The notes below the pieces were generated by a model that saw only the letters and a list, made by a program, of their open reading frames with translations, made no database searches and was not told the DNA's origin. From a virus, in the IMG/VR virus record IMGVR_UViG_3300003322_000628, positions 1 through 64,000 of that record: a DNA stretch of 64,000 nt, one strand, 5' to 3'. Below, one piece after another: positions 1 through 6,838 of the stretch. Position 1 is the first letter of the stretch; the number at the start of each line of letters is the position of its first letter. The translations under genes were made by a program, and so were the position numbers.

Positions 1-300
1 GGCCTGCCTGCCGGGAGCGATGCGGTCGATCGCGTTGACGCCATTCGCATGGTGACGAACGGACTCGCCGACTGCGAAGGCGTTCGTTGGGTGTGCCAAC
101 AGCTTCGCGAACTCCCGTCCGTAGCCACCGCAGAACAGCCGTCCTGCCGGCAGGATGCGCGGGATGTGGCCGTGCGAGAGCTGATCGAGCCCGCGCAGCC
201 GATTTCAAACTACCAGTGGCCGAACGAAAAGGAGTGGAATCGCTTCCACGCCGCCGTCGCAGCCATCGCCGCCCAACAGCGGCAGGGTGGTTCACCGTGA
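1..300 (+). CDS. Partial hypothetical protein, 5' end outside window
   Basis: The frame is open from base 1 to a TGA at 298-300, so the true start may lie upstream; an internal ATG at 49 would give 83 residues. I recognise no domain. The sequence is GC-rich and unlike the AT-richer genes after 1.1 kb. The next gene starts on a GTG that overlaps this stop, so it is the first visible member of a four-gene translationally coupled set (1-1116). The partial gene at the right edge (63923-64000) would join it in frame if the window ends were contiguous. Confidence 0.55.
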   Translation, partial: GLPAGSDAVDRVDAIRMVTNGLADCEGVRWVCQQLRELPSVATAEQPSCRQDARDVAVRELIEPAQPISNYQWPNEKEWNRFHAAVAAIAAQQRQGGSP

Positions 301-503
301 GTTGGGAGTGCCCTTATTGCGGATCGACACATGGGTGCCTGCGAATGCCGACGTTCCGAGCATCGCTTCCGAGGATTCCAATCCGCGAACGCACATTCAG
401 CGAATTGGTAGACGGTTGCACGCCGGAAGAAATCGCAGAACTCGAAGCGCATCTTTACCAGTTTCGGTTGCGAACAAAGCTTGCGAAGGACGCCAAGCCA
501 TGA
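297..503 (+). CDS. Small zinc-ribbon-like protein
   Basis: 68 residues from a GTG that overlaps the previous stop (GTGA). The N-terminus has CPYCGSTHGC, a C-x2-C followed by another Cys, which looks like a small zinc-binding knuckle. The rest is basic/acidic and probably helical. A longer ATG start at 87 would overlap the preceding gene heavily, so the coupled GTG is preferred. Function unknown. Confidence 0.6.
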   Translation: MSWECPYCGSTHGCLRMPTFRASLPRIPIRERTFSELVDGCTPEEIAELEAHLYQFRLRTKLAKDAKP

Positions 504-754
504 CCAACGAACTCCGCACCAACGACGAACCGCAGCGCATCCTGTTGGAGGCGTCCGAGCGGATCAAGGCGTGCTATCCGAACGGCACGCGCGTTGAAGT
601 GAGATACCCGCGAGGAACAGTGATCGGAACGGTGCGATACATCGGACTCAGGACGCACGGCACGGATGGTAGGCCGGAGTTGTTCGTAATCGACTCCGAC
701 CTTGGAGAGTGGCCCTTCTCCCCTGCTGTCAATCCCCACCGGGTGCTGCCATGA
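500..754 (+). CDS. Hypothetical protein
   Basis: 84 residues; the ATG at 500 overlaps the previous stop as ATGA. The C-terminal half (VEVRYPRGTVIGTVRYIG, then ELFVIDSDLGEWPFSP) looks like a small beta-barrel of SH3/KOW type, as in many short phage proteins. The upstream ATG at 287 would bury the start in the previous gene. No function can be assigned. Confidence 0.6.
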   Translation: MTNELRTNDEPQRILLEASERIKACYPNGTRVEVRYPRGTVIGTVRYIGLRTHGTDGRPELFVIDSDLGEWPFSPAVNPHRVLP

Positions 755-1116
755 ACAGCAAGAGCACGAACAACGAATCCCCCGCCGCGCTGTTGCCGAT
801 GGCGAACGATCCGCCGTTGGTGAAACTCACGGCGATGTTGCAGGCGCTGGAGTTCGAGCCTGCCGCTGTGAACCTCAGTGCGGAAGTTCTAGCAGCCGCG
901 TGCAGGGCTATCGCACGACAGGCGAAGGATACCGTAGCCCTTCGCGCCGAGAACGAGACGTTGCGGACGGTTGTGGAAAGCAAGTTTCCACTGACGGACG
1001 AGGACGTAAAACAAATCATGGATGAATTTGTTAAGCATATAAACACAACGCGTGTGAGACGCACGCTGCGACGCGGCGCAAAAATTGCGCTGCAATCCTT
1101 CATCCGCAGCAAGTAG
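751..1116 (+). CDS. Hypothetical protein, helical
   Basis: 121 residues; the ATG at 751 overlaps the preceding TGA, the third overlap of this kind in a row. The centre (about residues 55-75) is rich in A, L, E and R and may be coiled coil; the C-terminus is basic (RVRRTLRRGAK). It closes the GC-rich coupled cluster; the next gene follows a TTGCTANNTAGCAA palindrome and uses AT-richer codons. Confidence 0.6.
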   Translation: MNSKSTNNESPAALLPMANDPPLVKLTAMLQALEFEPAAVNLSAEVLAAACRAIARQAKDTVALRAENETLRTVVESKFPLTDEDVKQIMDEFVKHINTTRVRRTLRRGAKIALQSFIRSK

Positions 1117-1119
1117 GCT

Positions 1120-1133
1120 TTGCTAACTAGCAA
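1120..1133. repeat. TTGCTA-AC-TAGCAA palindrome
   Basis: Perfect copy of the 14-bp palindrome found throughout this phage. It lies between the stop of the gene ending at 1116 and the ATG at 1145, and its 3' end runs straight into the Shine-Dalgarno (AGCAAAGGAG). As RNA it could form a 6-bp hairpin (UUUGCU-AACU-AGCAAA) beside the ribosome site; as DNA it could bind a dimeric protein. Confidence 0.9.
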
Positions 1134-1144
1134 AGGAGATAAAA

Positions 1145-1495
1145 ATGAATAAGTGTGACTTGGAAGAAATGAGGCAAGTTGCCATTGAAGCTTTTTTGAA
1201 GGAAGCAGAAAAGCCGTGGAAGAGAGATGGAAGCAGGTTTGTACGCGGTCGCATGCAGCTCACTGTGCACAAGCACGAGCGCGCCTATCTTGATGTTGGG
1301 CGCGAGTACATAGGCCCCCTTACAGGGGCAGCTCTAAAGGCAGCGCTAGCACTCTGCGCCAAAGTTGAGCAAGAGTACAGAGAAAGAGAGCTTCGCAAAC
1401 GTTGCGAGGATTTGCAAACAGCCCTGTTCGGAAACGCGTTTACGCGTGCGTGGAGACGCGTAAAACACTGGCTTTGGTGCATCGTTACGGAGTAA
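1145..1495 (+). CDS. Hypothetical protein
   Basis: 116 residues, ATG preceded by AAAGGAG at good spacing; that Shine-Dalgarno abuts the palindrome at 1120-1133. The C-terminus is rich in Arg and Trp (RAWRRVKHWLW) and could contact nucleic acid or membrane. No recognised domain. Confidence 0.65.
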   Translation: MNKCDLEEMRQVAIEAFLKEAEKPWKRDGSRFVRGRMQLTVHKHERAYLDVGREYIGPLTGAALKAALALCAKVEQEYRERELRKRCEDLQTALFGNAFTRAWRRVKHWLWCIVTE

Positions 1496-1746
1496 TGCCC
1501 ATGTACTTCATGATGAAGCCCGTTTTCTGTCCTCTCACGCATCGCTATTGCGGAATGCAGCGCACTGGCAAGCCCATTAAGGACGGAAGCGTCGTGGCTA
1601 AGCTTCTTAAGAGGCTTGCAAAGAAATTCTCAGGGCCTCAAGTGCCTTACGCTGTTGATGAGCATAACGTAATTGTGGCCTATCCCCCAACGCCGTCTAT
1701 TCCGGATGGCTTTTTTGCTAAGGAGCAAACGTATGAAGCAGCGTAA
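1495..1746 (+). CDS. Hypothetical protein
   Basis: 83 residues; ATG at 1495 overlaps the previous stop (TAATG), with a second in-frame ATG at 1501. Two Cys near the start (FCPLTHRYCG) are the only motif-like feature. The 3' end overlaps the next gene by 14 bp. Confidence 0.55.
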   Translation: MPMYFMMKPVFCPLTHRYCGMQRTGKPIKDGSVVAKLLKRLAKKFSGPQVPYAVDEHNVIVAYPPTPSIPDGFFAKEQTYEAA

Positions 1747-2083
1747 AACGGGTGTGCCGTACAAGAGTACGAAGGAAGGCGTGGAAGAGCACTATTTCCA
1801 CATCCGCGTTCCTGTGGAAGTGGATGGTGAAGTTGTTTCGCACAAAAGCGTCGGCACGGTGTTCATGCGGCGAGAGCATCCAGATGCTCCTATGTTCGCT
1901 TCCGTTGCCCGCGTGTCCAAGGGCGATAATTTCAGTAGGTCACAGGGCCGCTCCATCGCTCGCCGCAAGTGGTTTGACGGAATCGAAGCCGAGGACATTG
2001 AAAGCGAAGCGCGCATTGCCGCCGTCTTAACACCTACATTCGAGGAAGCAGAGCGCATCTTCCATGACAGGAGTGTCAAGTGA
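1733..2083 (+). CDS. Hypothetical protein
   Basis: 116 residues from ATG 1733, which has AAGGAG upstream inside the preceding gene. The protein is charged, with a basic central stretch (SQGRSIARRKW) and an acidic, helical C-terminal third. Translation is probably coupled to both neighbours. Function not recognised. Confidence 0.6.
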   Translation: MKQRKTGVPYKSTKEGVEEHYFHIRVPVEVDGEVVSHKSVGTVFMRREHPDAPMFASVARVSKGDNFSRSQGRSIARRKWFDGIEAEDIESEARIAAVLTPTFEEAERIFHDRSVK

Positions 2084-2469
2084 TGAACGAACAACTACAA
2101 AACACCGTGAATGAAATCCTGCAAAAAGCCATTGCAGGCGCTACGCAGGCCGGGGAGTTTCTGAAGGATCAGATTCCTGACGTTGTTCAACAGCTTTTGA
2201 CGTGGAAGCTGACCGAAAGTGCTGTCGAAGGAGTGGGCTGTGTTGTTGGCGTTGTGGCGCTGGGCATTGCTTACAAAAAGTTTTGCAAATTGATTGCACG
2301 CATGGACACTGACTATTTTGCGAGGAGCCTAGCCGGCGCCTTCAGCGGTGGAGGCGTAGTCGTTTTGTCTGTTGCATCCCTTTCAAATCTACTCGAAGTT
2401 CTCAAGATTTGGCTCGCTCCGAAGGTGTGGCTGCTTGAATACGCTGCCAGCCTTGTGAAGGGCCACTAA
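2083..2469 (+). CDS. Putative membrane protein, two hydrophobic segments
   Basis: 128 residues. ATG 2083 overlaps the previous TGA (a GTG at 2080 would add one residue). After an amphipathic N-terminus there is one clear hydrophobic segment (VGCVVGVVALGIAYKK) and a second hydrophobic stretch near the C-terminus, so it is probably an inner-membrane protein. The next gene also encodes a membrane protein and starts 1 bp away. A holin-like or host-takeover role is possible, but nothing in the sequence decides it. Confidence 0.6.
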   Translation: MNEQLQNTVNEILQKAIAGATQAGEFLKDQIPDVVQQLLTWKLTESAVEGVGCVVGVVALGIAYKKFCKLIARMDTDYFARSLAGAFSGGGVVVLSVASLSNLLEVLKIWLAPKVWLLEYAASLVKGH

Positions 2470-2470
2470 C

Positions 2471-2845
2471 ATGGCCACTGCAAGCCGAGAGCAAATCGAG
2501 CAAGTTGCCCGAGAACTGGCCGCCTGCCAGCGCTATACCGACCAGTATGTTGCTGCTGGTGCGACCGTGGAACAGCAGCAGTATTATGCTACATGTACGC
2601 TAAAGCTCCATCCAATTCCATACAACGGTAGAACAGACGCGGAAATAAGGCATGATGTGCAGGCGTTTCTGCTGATTGGACTTGTAGGAGCGGCCTTAGG
2701 GGCCTTTATCGACAGGGAATTCTTCAAAGAGAAGTATTGGGGCCTTAATATGCTCGCTGCAGCCCTTGGCTTTTTCTTGTTTCCCCTGAGCTTAGCCCTT
2801 ATCGCACTATTGTGCTACTTTATCAAGTGGGTTGTGGTTGGCTAA
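2471..2845 (+). CDS. Putative membrane protein
   Basis: 124 residues. The N-terminal half is soluble and helical (AREQIEQVARELAACQRY region); the C-terminal half has about three hydrophobic segments (FLLIGLVGAALGAF; LNMLAAALGFFLFPLSLAL; ALIALLCYFIKW). It sits directly after another membrane protein gene, so the pair may act together. Confidence 0.6.
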   Translation: MATASREQIEQVARELAACQRYTDQYVAAGATVEQQQYYATCTLKLHPIPYNGRTDAEIRHDVQAFLLIGLVGAALGAFIDREFFKEKYWGLNMLAAALGFFLFPLSLALIALLCYFIKWVVVG

Positions 2846-2854
2846 GGAGTAGAC

Positions 2855-3502
2855 ATGTACGGCAAACTTCCTGACGTTTTGGGCCGCTATCACGTCGATG
2901 TGCGTGAAGTGATGTACTATCTCTACCTGCCTATCTCCTTGGCGGGCTCCAATCAAATTGCGCTGCCTCCACAGCTCCTGCCTTTCTCGGAGCTTGTTGG
3001 CGCGTGTCGTATTGATGAGCCGGAACGCTTCCGTGATGAGAACGTGTATGTCACGATTAAGCGTATGTTTGTTGGCGGCGGTGTTACGCCCAATCGTCCG
3101 GGCTGGCACGCTGACGGCTTCCTCACCAGCGATTTGAATTACGTTTGGTACGACTGCGTACCGACGGTGTTCAACAACAGCAAATTCGTGATTGCTCCCG
3201 ACCATATCGAGAGCTTGCGGCAGTTTGCTGAGCAGGCGTTGCCGGAGAACAACGTCGTCTATCCAAACGAGACGTTGCTTAAGCTGGACAGTCATGTCGT
3301 ACACGCTGTGGGCGAAGCCGTTGAACAGCAGATGCGCACGTTCTTCAAGCTGAGCATTTCTCCGGACAAGTACAACCTCAAGGACAACTCACACAACTAT
3401 CTGCTTGATTATCATTGGCAGATGTTCGATCGGGCTAAGGTGAGGAACAGCCCCCAGCACGCGCAGAAAGACAGCGCTCCAGAGGACGACCACTTCAAGT
3501 AA
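2855..3502 (+). CDS. Probable 2-oxoglutarate/Fe(II)-dependent oxygenase
   Basis: 215 residues, ATG with a GGAG site. The pattern HADGF (an H-x-D iron pair, about residue 88-92), then a late LDSHVVH and R-T-F-F-K-L-S-I-S, fits the H-x-D...H and 2-oxoglutarate-binding Arg of double-stranded beta-helix dioxygenases, and length suits the family. Such enzymes hydroxylate proteins, nucleic acids or small molecules; the substrate cannot be told. Two tRNA genes follow immediately. The family call rests on motif spacing only. Confidence 0.5.
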   Translation: MYGKLPDVLGRYHVDVREVMYYLYLPISLAGSNQIALPPQLLPFSELVGACRIDEPERFRDENVYVTIKRMFVGGGVTPNRPGWHADGFLTSDLNYVWYDCVPTVFNNSKFVIAPDHIESLRQFAEQALPENNVVYPNETLLKLDSHVVHAVGEAVEQQMRTFFKLSISPDKYNLKDNSHNYLLDYHWQMFDRAKVRNSPQHAQKDSAPEDDHFK

Positions 3503-3508
3503 TACCAC

Positions 3509-3585
3509 GCGCCCGTAGCTCAGCTGGATAGAGCACGAGCCTTCTAAGCTTGTGGTCGGGGGTTCGAGTCCCTCCGGGCGTGCCA
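3509..3585 (+). tRNA. tRNA-Arg (anticodon TCT)
   Basis: Cloverleaf: acceptor GCGCCCG/CGGGCGT (one G-T pair), D arm GCTC/GAGC, anticodon loop CTTCTAA (TCT), T arm with GGTTCGAGTC, discriminator G and encoded CCA. It reads AGA, a codon common in this phage and usually rare in GC-rich hosts. Confidence 0.93.
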
Positions 3586-3589
3586 ATTT

Positions 3590-3603
3590 TTGCTAACTAG
3601 CAA
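3590..3603. repeat. TTGCTA-AC-TAGCAA palindrome between tRNAs
   Basis: Perfect copy of the 14-bp palindrome. It fills most of the 25-nt spacer between the tRNA-Arg CCA end and the 5' end of tRNA-Met, so it is not tied to a ribosome site here. Confidence 0.9.
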
Positions 3604-3610
3604 CGAACAA

Positions 3611-3686
3611 GGGCGTGTAGCTCAAAGGTTAGAGCAGGCGACTCATAATCGCTTGGTTGCAGGTTCGACCCCTGCCGCGCCCACCA
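3611..3686 (+). tRNA. tRNA with CAT anticodon (Met or Ile2)
   Basis: Acceptor GGGCGTG/CGCGCCC, anticodon loop CTCATAA, T loop TTCGACC, encoded CCA. Position 1 pairs (G-C), which argues against an initiator tRNA. It could be elongator tRNA-Met or a lysidine-modified tRNA-Ile reading ATA; sequence alone does not separate these here. Confidence 0.9.
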
Positions 3687-3704
3687 TGTTCAGGAGAACA
3701 GAAA

Positions 3705-4091
3705 ATGAAGTTTAAATTTGACGCGAATGGCCTAATAGAAGGCAAATACACTTTTGCTATGCCTAAGGCGGCGCTCGCCAAATGGCTTAACGGACTTCGC
3801 AACAAAGGCTACAAGCAGGGCAGAGGTATGTTAGGGTGTGATAGCACTGGGTATTGCTGTCTGGGAGTTCTTGAAAAAGAACTAGATGGTTTTGTACGGT
3901 GCCCAGACGCCTCAAGATCGTCCCAAGACTTTTTTGAAAGACACGGCATCGAGACGGGCCCATATGAGAAGTGCAACCCCATGCTTGTGTTTGGCACGAC
4001 AAGGTTCTCAGCTATTGCAGCTAATGACGCTAAAAATAAGAATTTTGCGCAGATTGCGGATGCGATCGAGCGCAGTTGCAAAGCCTACTGA
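3705..4091 (+). CDS. Hypothetical protein
   Basis: 128 residues; ATG 3705 has AGGAG upstream, directly after tRNA-Met. The pattern GxLGCDSTGYCCLGVLEKE resembles short phage proteins with a conserved CCLGVL core, sometimes called domains of unknown function; I cannot assign a role. The C-terminus (FAQIADAIE) is helical. Confidence 0.6.
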   Translation: MKFKFDANGLIEGKYTFAMPKAALAKWLNGLRNKGYKQGRGMLGCDSTGYCCLGVLEKELDGFVRCPDASRSSQDFFERHGIETGPYEKCNPMLVFGTTRFSAIAANDAKNKNFAQIADAIERSCKAY

Positions 4092-4107
4092 TAGGAGAAT
4101 AGCATGA

Positions 4108-4344
4108 ATGAATAGCTATCTGGATTACAGCAACGCGAGTGGCTTCGCTGTTGGGGATAGGGTAAGGATTACTCGCATAGCGAGCAGCTACGAAGGTGGT
4201 TGGGCTGCTCCTTGGGGGCAGGCTATGGACGCGATGGTAGAGGACACTGTTTACACTATCGACAGGGCGGATTCTGGGCAAGGCTTCCGAATGCAGGGTA
4301 GTAGGTATACGTTCCCTTTCTTTGTGCTTGAACATGCGGACTAA
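4108..4344 (+). CDS. Hypothetical protein, SH3/KOW-like
   Basis: 78 residues; ATG 4108, after a nearby out-of-use ATG at 4104 that ends within three codons. GDRVRITRI and DTVYTIDR look like strands of a small beta-barrel common in phage accessory proteins. It overlaps the deaminase-like gene by 11 bp. Confidence 0.55.
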   Translation: MNSYLDYSNASGFAVGDRVRITRIASSYEGGWAAPWGQAMDAMVEDTVYTIDRADSGQGFRMQGSRYTFPFFVLEHAD

Positions 4345-4642
4345 ACAGCGCATCGAAGCATTCGCGTATGACAAGCGCGGACGTTTGCTTGCCATAGGAC
4401 ACAATTCCTACACCAAAACACATCCCCTGCAGAAGCGTTATGCTGCAAAAACAGGCAAGCCGGACAGGATTTTTCTGCATGCCGAAACTGTAGCGCTACT
4501 GAAGGCTAGTAAGCGCGGTAAGGTGTACAGGCTTGTGGTTAAGCGCTACGGTAAGAAAGGGCAGGAATTGTTGGCAGCACCTTGCGAATGCTGCAGAGAA
4601 GCTATACAGCAGTTTGACGTGAAAGTGGTACAGCACACTTAG
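4334..4642 (+). CDS. Miniature cytidine-deaminase-fold protein
   Basis: 102 residues. It contains the zinc signature of the deaminase superfamily: HAE (in FLHAETVALL) about 40 residues before PCECC (P-C-x-x-C). An N-terminal two-strand segment (AFAYDKRGRLLAIGHNSY) matches the usual first strands. It is shorter than typical dCMP deaminases, so the substrate (free cytidine nucleotides, a base in DNA/RNA, or something else) is open. ATG 4334 lies inside the end of the preceding gene. Confidence 0.7.
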   Translation: MRTKQRIEAFAYDKRGRLLAIGHNSYTKTHPLQKRYAAKTGKPDRIFLHAETVALLKASKRGKVYRLVVKRYGKKGQELLAAPCECCREAIQQFDVKVVQHT

Positions 4643-4659
4643 ACCTATGAGGTTTGAAC

Positions 4660-4971
4660 ATGAAAACAACGGCTGAAAAGATTGCTGTAATGCAGGCATA
4701 TGAAGATGGCAAGACGATTCAGGTCAGCATGCGTGGGTTCGCATCGGGCGTAACGCCGTGTGAATTGTCGAAAAAGTCTGTAAAAAACCCTCTTTGGGAC
4801 TGGGAGACTTACGACTACAACATCAAGAAAGAGCCGCGTACGTTCTACGTAAACGAATACAAAGACGGAAGCTTTGGTGCGGCACACTCATCTGCTGACC
4901 GGGCCGCTATTATTCTAGCTAACACATACTGTGGCGGCAGAACAATCAAGGTTGTGGAAGTATTGGACTAG
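4660..4971 (+). CDS. Hypothetical protein
   Basis: 103 residues from ATG 4660 (a TTG at 4654 is also in frame). It has a short N-terminal helix (AEKIAVMQAYEDGKTIQV) and a beta-rich centre with a WDWETYDYNIK stretch; the N-terminal phrase is common in phage proteins that begin with a stretch describing a charged helix. No assigned role. Confidence 0.55.
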   Translation: MKTTAEKIAVMQAYEDGKTIQVSMRGFASGVTPCELSKKSVKNPLWDWETYDYNIKKEPRTFYVNEYKDGSFGAAHSSADRAAIILANTYCGGRTIKVVEVLD

Positions 4972-4973
4972 CC

Positions 4974-5141
4974 ATGCTAGAGCAAGACGTGGCTGCGTTT
5001 GCCAAAGCTGTGCTTTGCGGGGCCAATCCCGAAGATTGCAAGCCTATTCTCGAAGGCTACGACTTTAAATCCAAGCAAGGCGCATATACGTGCGCCGAAT
5101 GCAGGGCTCGCATTTCCATGCCCATGAGGGAGACAGGCTGA
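4974..5141 (+). CDS. Small Cys-rich hypothetical protein
   Basis: 55 residues, ATG three bases after the previous stop. Cysteines in CGANPEDC and CAEC could bind one zinc. Too short for a family call. Confidence 0.45.
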   Translation: MLEQDVAAFAKAVLCGANPEDCKPILEGYDFKSKQGAYTCAECRARISMPMRETG

Positions 5142-5142
5142 C

Positions 5143-5298
5143 ATGACGTACAAGCAGGCGCGAGCGCGGCAGAAGCTGCATAAGCTGTACGACAGCAAAA
5201 ACAAGCAGGAGGAAGAGCCCGCCTATTTTCCTGTTGTTGTGTGGACGTTGTTGTTCAGCTCCATCATGTTCTTCGTATTCATCTGCATTGCTAAGTAG
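5143..5298 (+). CDS. Small single-pass membrane protein
   Basis: 51 residues: a basic helical N-terminus (KQARARQKLHKLY), an acidic linker, then one strong transmembrane segment (VVVWTLLFSSIMFFVFICIA). Its stop codon lies inside the palindrome at 5288-5301. Confidence 0.5.
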   Translation: MTYKQARARQKLHKLYDSKNKQEEEPAYFPVVVWTLLFSSIMFFVFICIAK

Positions 5299-5301
5299 CA
5301 A
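5288..5301. repeat. TTGCTA-AG-TAGCAA palindrome
   Basis: Perfect copy; its TAG provides the stop of the membrane protein gene ending at 5298, and it continues as AGCAAAGGAG, the Shine-Dalgarno for the ATG at 5312. Confidence 0.9.
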
Positions 5302-5311
5302 AGGAGAAAGC

Positions 5312-5587
5312 ATGAAAGCTCTTACGTTTGGCGAAATCCCCGTCGGCACCACGTTCCGCGCCCTGCGCAATGATGTAATTGGTCGCGGCCCTGAGGCGCG
5401 CATCGTAAACAACAATGGCATCTACACGAAAGTTGGCTCTCAGGTGGCTGTGGACGTGAGTCACGGCAACAAGGAGTGTATTTTCTTGTTGGGCATGCCT
5501 GTGCGCGAAATCAAGACGGTTATGCATATCGATTACAAATCTCTCGAAGCTTACAAAGTGAGCCAGAAGGGGAGGGTTGCTGCGTGA
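5312..5587 (+). CDS. Hypothetical protein
   Basis: 91 residues with a strong AAAGGAG site fused to the palindrome. The sequence LTFGEIPVGTTFRALRND, then VGSQVAVDV, suggests a small all-beta domain. Its stop overlaps the GTG of the next gene. Confidence 0.6.
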   Translation: MKALTFGEIPVGTTFRALRNDVIGRGPEARIVNNNGIYTKVGSQVAVDVSHGNKECIFLLGMPVREIKTVMHIDYKSLEAYKVSQKGRVAA

Positions 5588-6006
5588 GAATTGGGTCTCT
5601 TGTAAAAATCGGAGAGGCAGAGCATTTTATCTCTGTTGATCTTGGTTTGTGGTCGTGCTACTGCGGAGGCGTAATTGTAAACTCCCAAGCAAAGTTTCCT
5701 AGCAGTCCAAGCTACGCTCATGTGTTTGAGACTTATGGGATTAAAGATCGCACCGTCCGTACGGCTGAGGAGTTTGGAAAGTGGCTTGTCGAACAGGCAG
5801 CAGAAAAATCCTTGTGTGCAATAGCCATGCCCTCGCATTGGGAAATTTCCCAATGCCTACTAAAAGCTCCCTCTGCGTGGGAAAGCGAGGGCTACAAGTA
5901 CACGGCATACAGACACGGCCCATTCCGTAATTTGAATTACGACCATTCCGGACAGACGGGAACTCAGATGATTGCAATGATGGTGGTGAAGGAGAAAATT
6001 CCGTGA
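5584..6006 (+). CDS. Hypothetical protein, possible paralogue of next two genes
   Basis: 140 residues from a GTG overlapping the previous stop (GTGA). The layout - N-terminal strands, a TAEEFGKWLVEQAAEKSL helix, then a C-terminal region ending in DHSGQTGTQMIAMMVV - resembles that of the genes at 6003 and 6431. Function unknown; the three are translationally coupled. Confidence 0.55.
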   Translation: MRIGSLVKIGEAEHFISVDLGLWSCYCGGVIVNSQAKFPSSPSYAHVFETYGIKDRTVRTAEEFGKWLVEQAAEKSLCAIAMPSHWEISQCLLKAPSAWESEGYKYTAYRHGPFRNLNYDHSGQTGTQMIAMMVVKEKIP

Positions 6007-6431
6007 GGGTTGTGGCTAATGATTCTCAGGGCACCAAGTATGCGTGGGAGTTTTACGTCTACGGAGTAGAAGGCTTTTGTGGTGGGAACGTACTGTGCAT
6101 GCTGCGATGTTTTGTGCTAACGAAGCGCGATCGCCCAGAAAGTAGTGGAGACGTGAATTTGCTAGAAGCAATTCTAGACAGCTACACGAGCGGAATGCAG
6201 CTCCAGATTAATGACAACGAAGGGGGTATGTGGTGGACCCATCTATTCCCTCTGGTTCCTAAGGAAGGGGAACTGCGCCGTAACGAGTGCACCTACTATT
6301 TTGTGTTTTCAGCCGAAACTCGCAATCCAAATTCAGGAAATGTCTGTAAGACATTGATTATTTCCTGCGAGCCCGATAATTTCGTCGATCCTGAAGATGA
6401 CGACGAATATTACGACGACGAGGACTATTGA
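6003..6431 (+). CDS. Hypothetical protein with acidic tail
   Basis: 142 residues from a GTG overlapping the previous stop. A central helix (NLLEAILDSYTSGMQLQI), FPLVPK, and NPNSGNVCKTLIIS parallel features of the next protein. The C-terminus is almost entirely D, E and Y (last 18 residues), which is typical of DNA-mimic or protein-binding tails. Function unknown. Confidence 0.55.
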   Translation: MRVVANDSQGTKYAWEFYVYGVEGFCGGNVLCMLRCFVLTKRDRPESSGDVNLLEAILDSYTSGMQLQINDNEGGMWWTHLFPLVPKEGELRRNECTYYFVFSAETRNPNSGNVCKTLIISCEPDNFVDPEDDDEYYDDEDY

Positions 6432-6838
6432 TGTTCTACTGGAAGGAAGGCAAACGATGGAAAAGCTTTGACTTCAGTTGTCTCGGCAGCATTCCTTCTT
6501 GCTGCGGAATTGAAGATGTTGGTGAATTTTATGCTCAAACGTGGAGCACGGAAAAGAAAGCCGTGGGCGACGACTGGATCGACCGAGAAAAAATTACTAA
6601 GAGAGCCCTATTCAAAGAGCTTGTAAAGGAATGCTTGCGTAGGGGCTCTATCATCATGGCAGATAGGAAAGGCGGGGATGCGGATAGAGTTTTATTTCCT
6701 CTCGCGCCTAAGAGAGCTTTCTTTCTTACGGATGCCGGAGTAAAGTGGAAATGCAAAGCTCATTTGTCCGACTACTACCACAATAGCAACAGTGGCGCTC
6801 GCATCCGGCATTGCATTGTGACGATGGAGAAAGCATGA
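6431..6838 (+). CDS. Hypothetical protein
   Basis: 135 residues; ATG 6431 overlaps the previous TGA (a TTG at 6428 is also in frame). ALFKELVKECLRRGSII, FPLAPK and NSNSGARIRHCIVTM align by eye with the two preceding proteins, so this may be a tandem duplicated family. The end overlaps the ATP-grasp gene by 4 bp. Confidence 0.55.
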   Translation: MFYWKEGKRWKSFDFSCLGSIPSCCGIEDVGEFYAQTWSTEKKAVGDDWIDREKITKRALFKELVKECLRRGSIIMADRKGGDADRVLFPLAPKRAFFLTDAGVKWKCKAHLSDYYHNSNSGARIRHCIVTMEKA

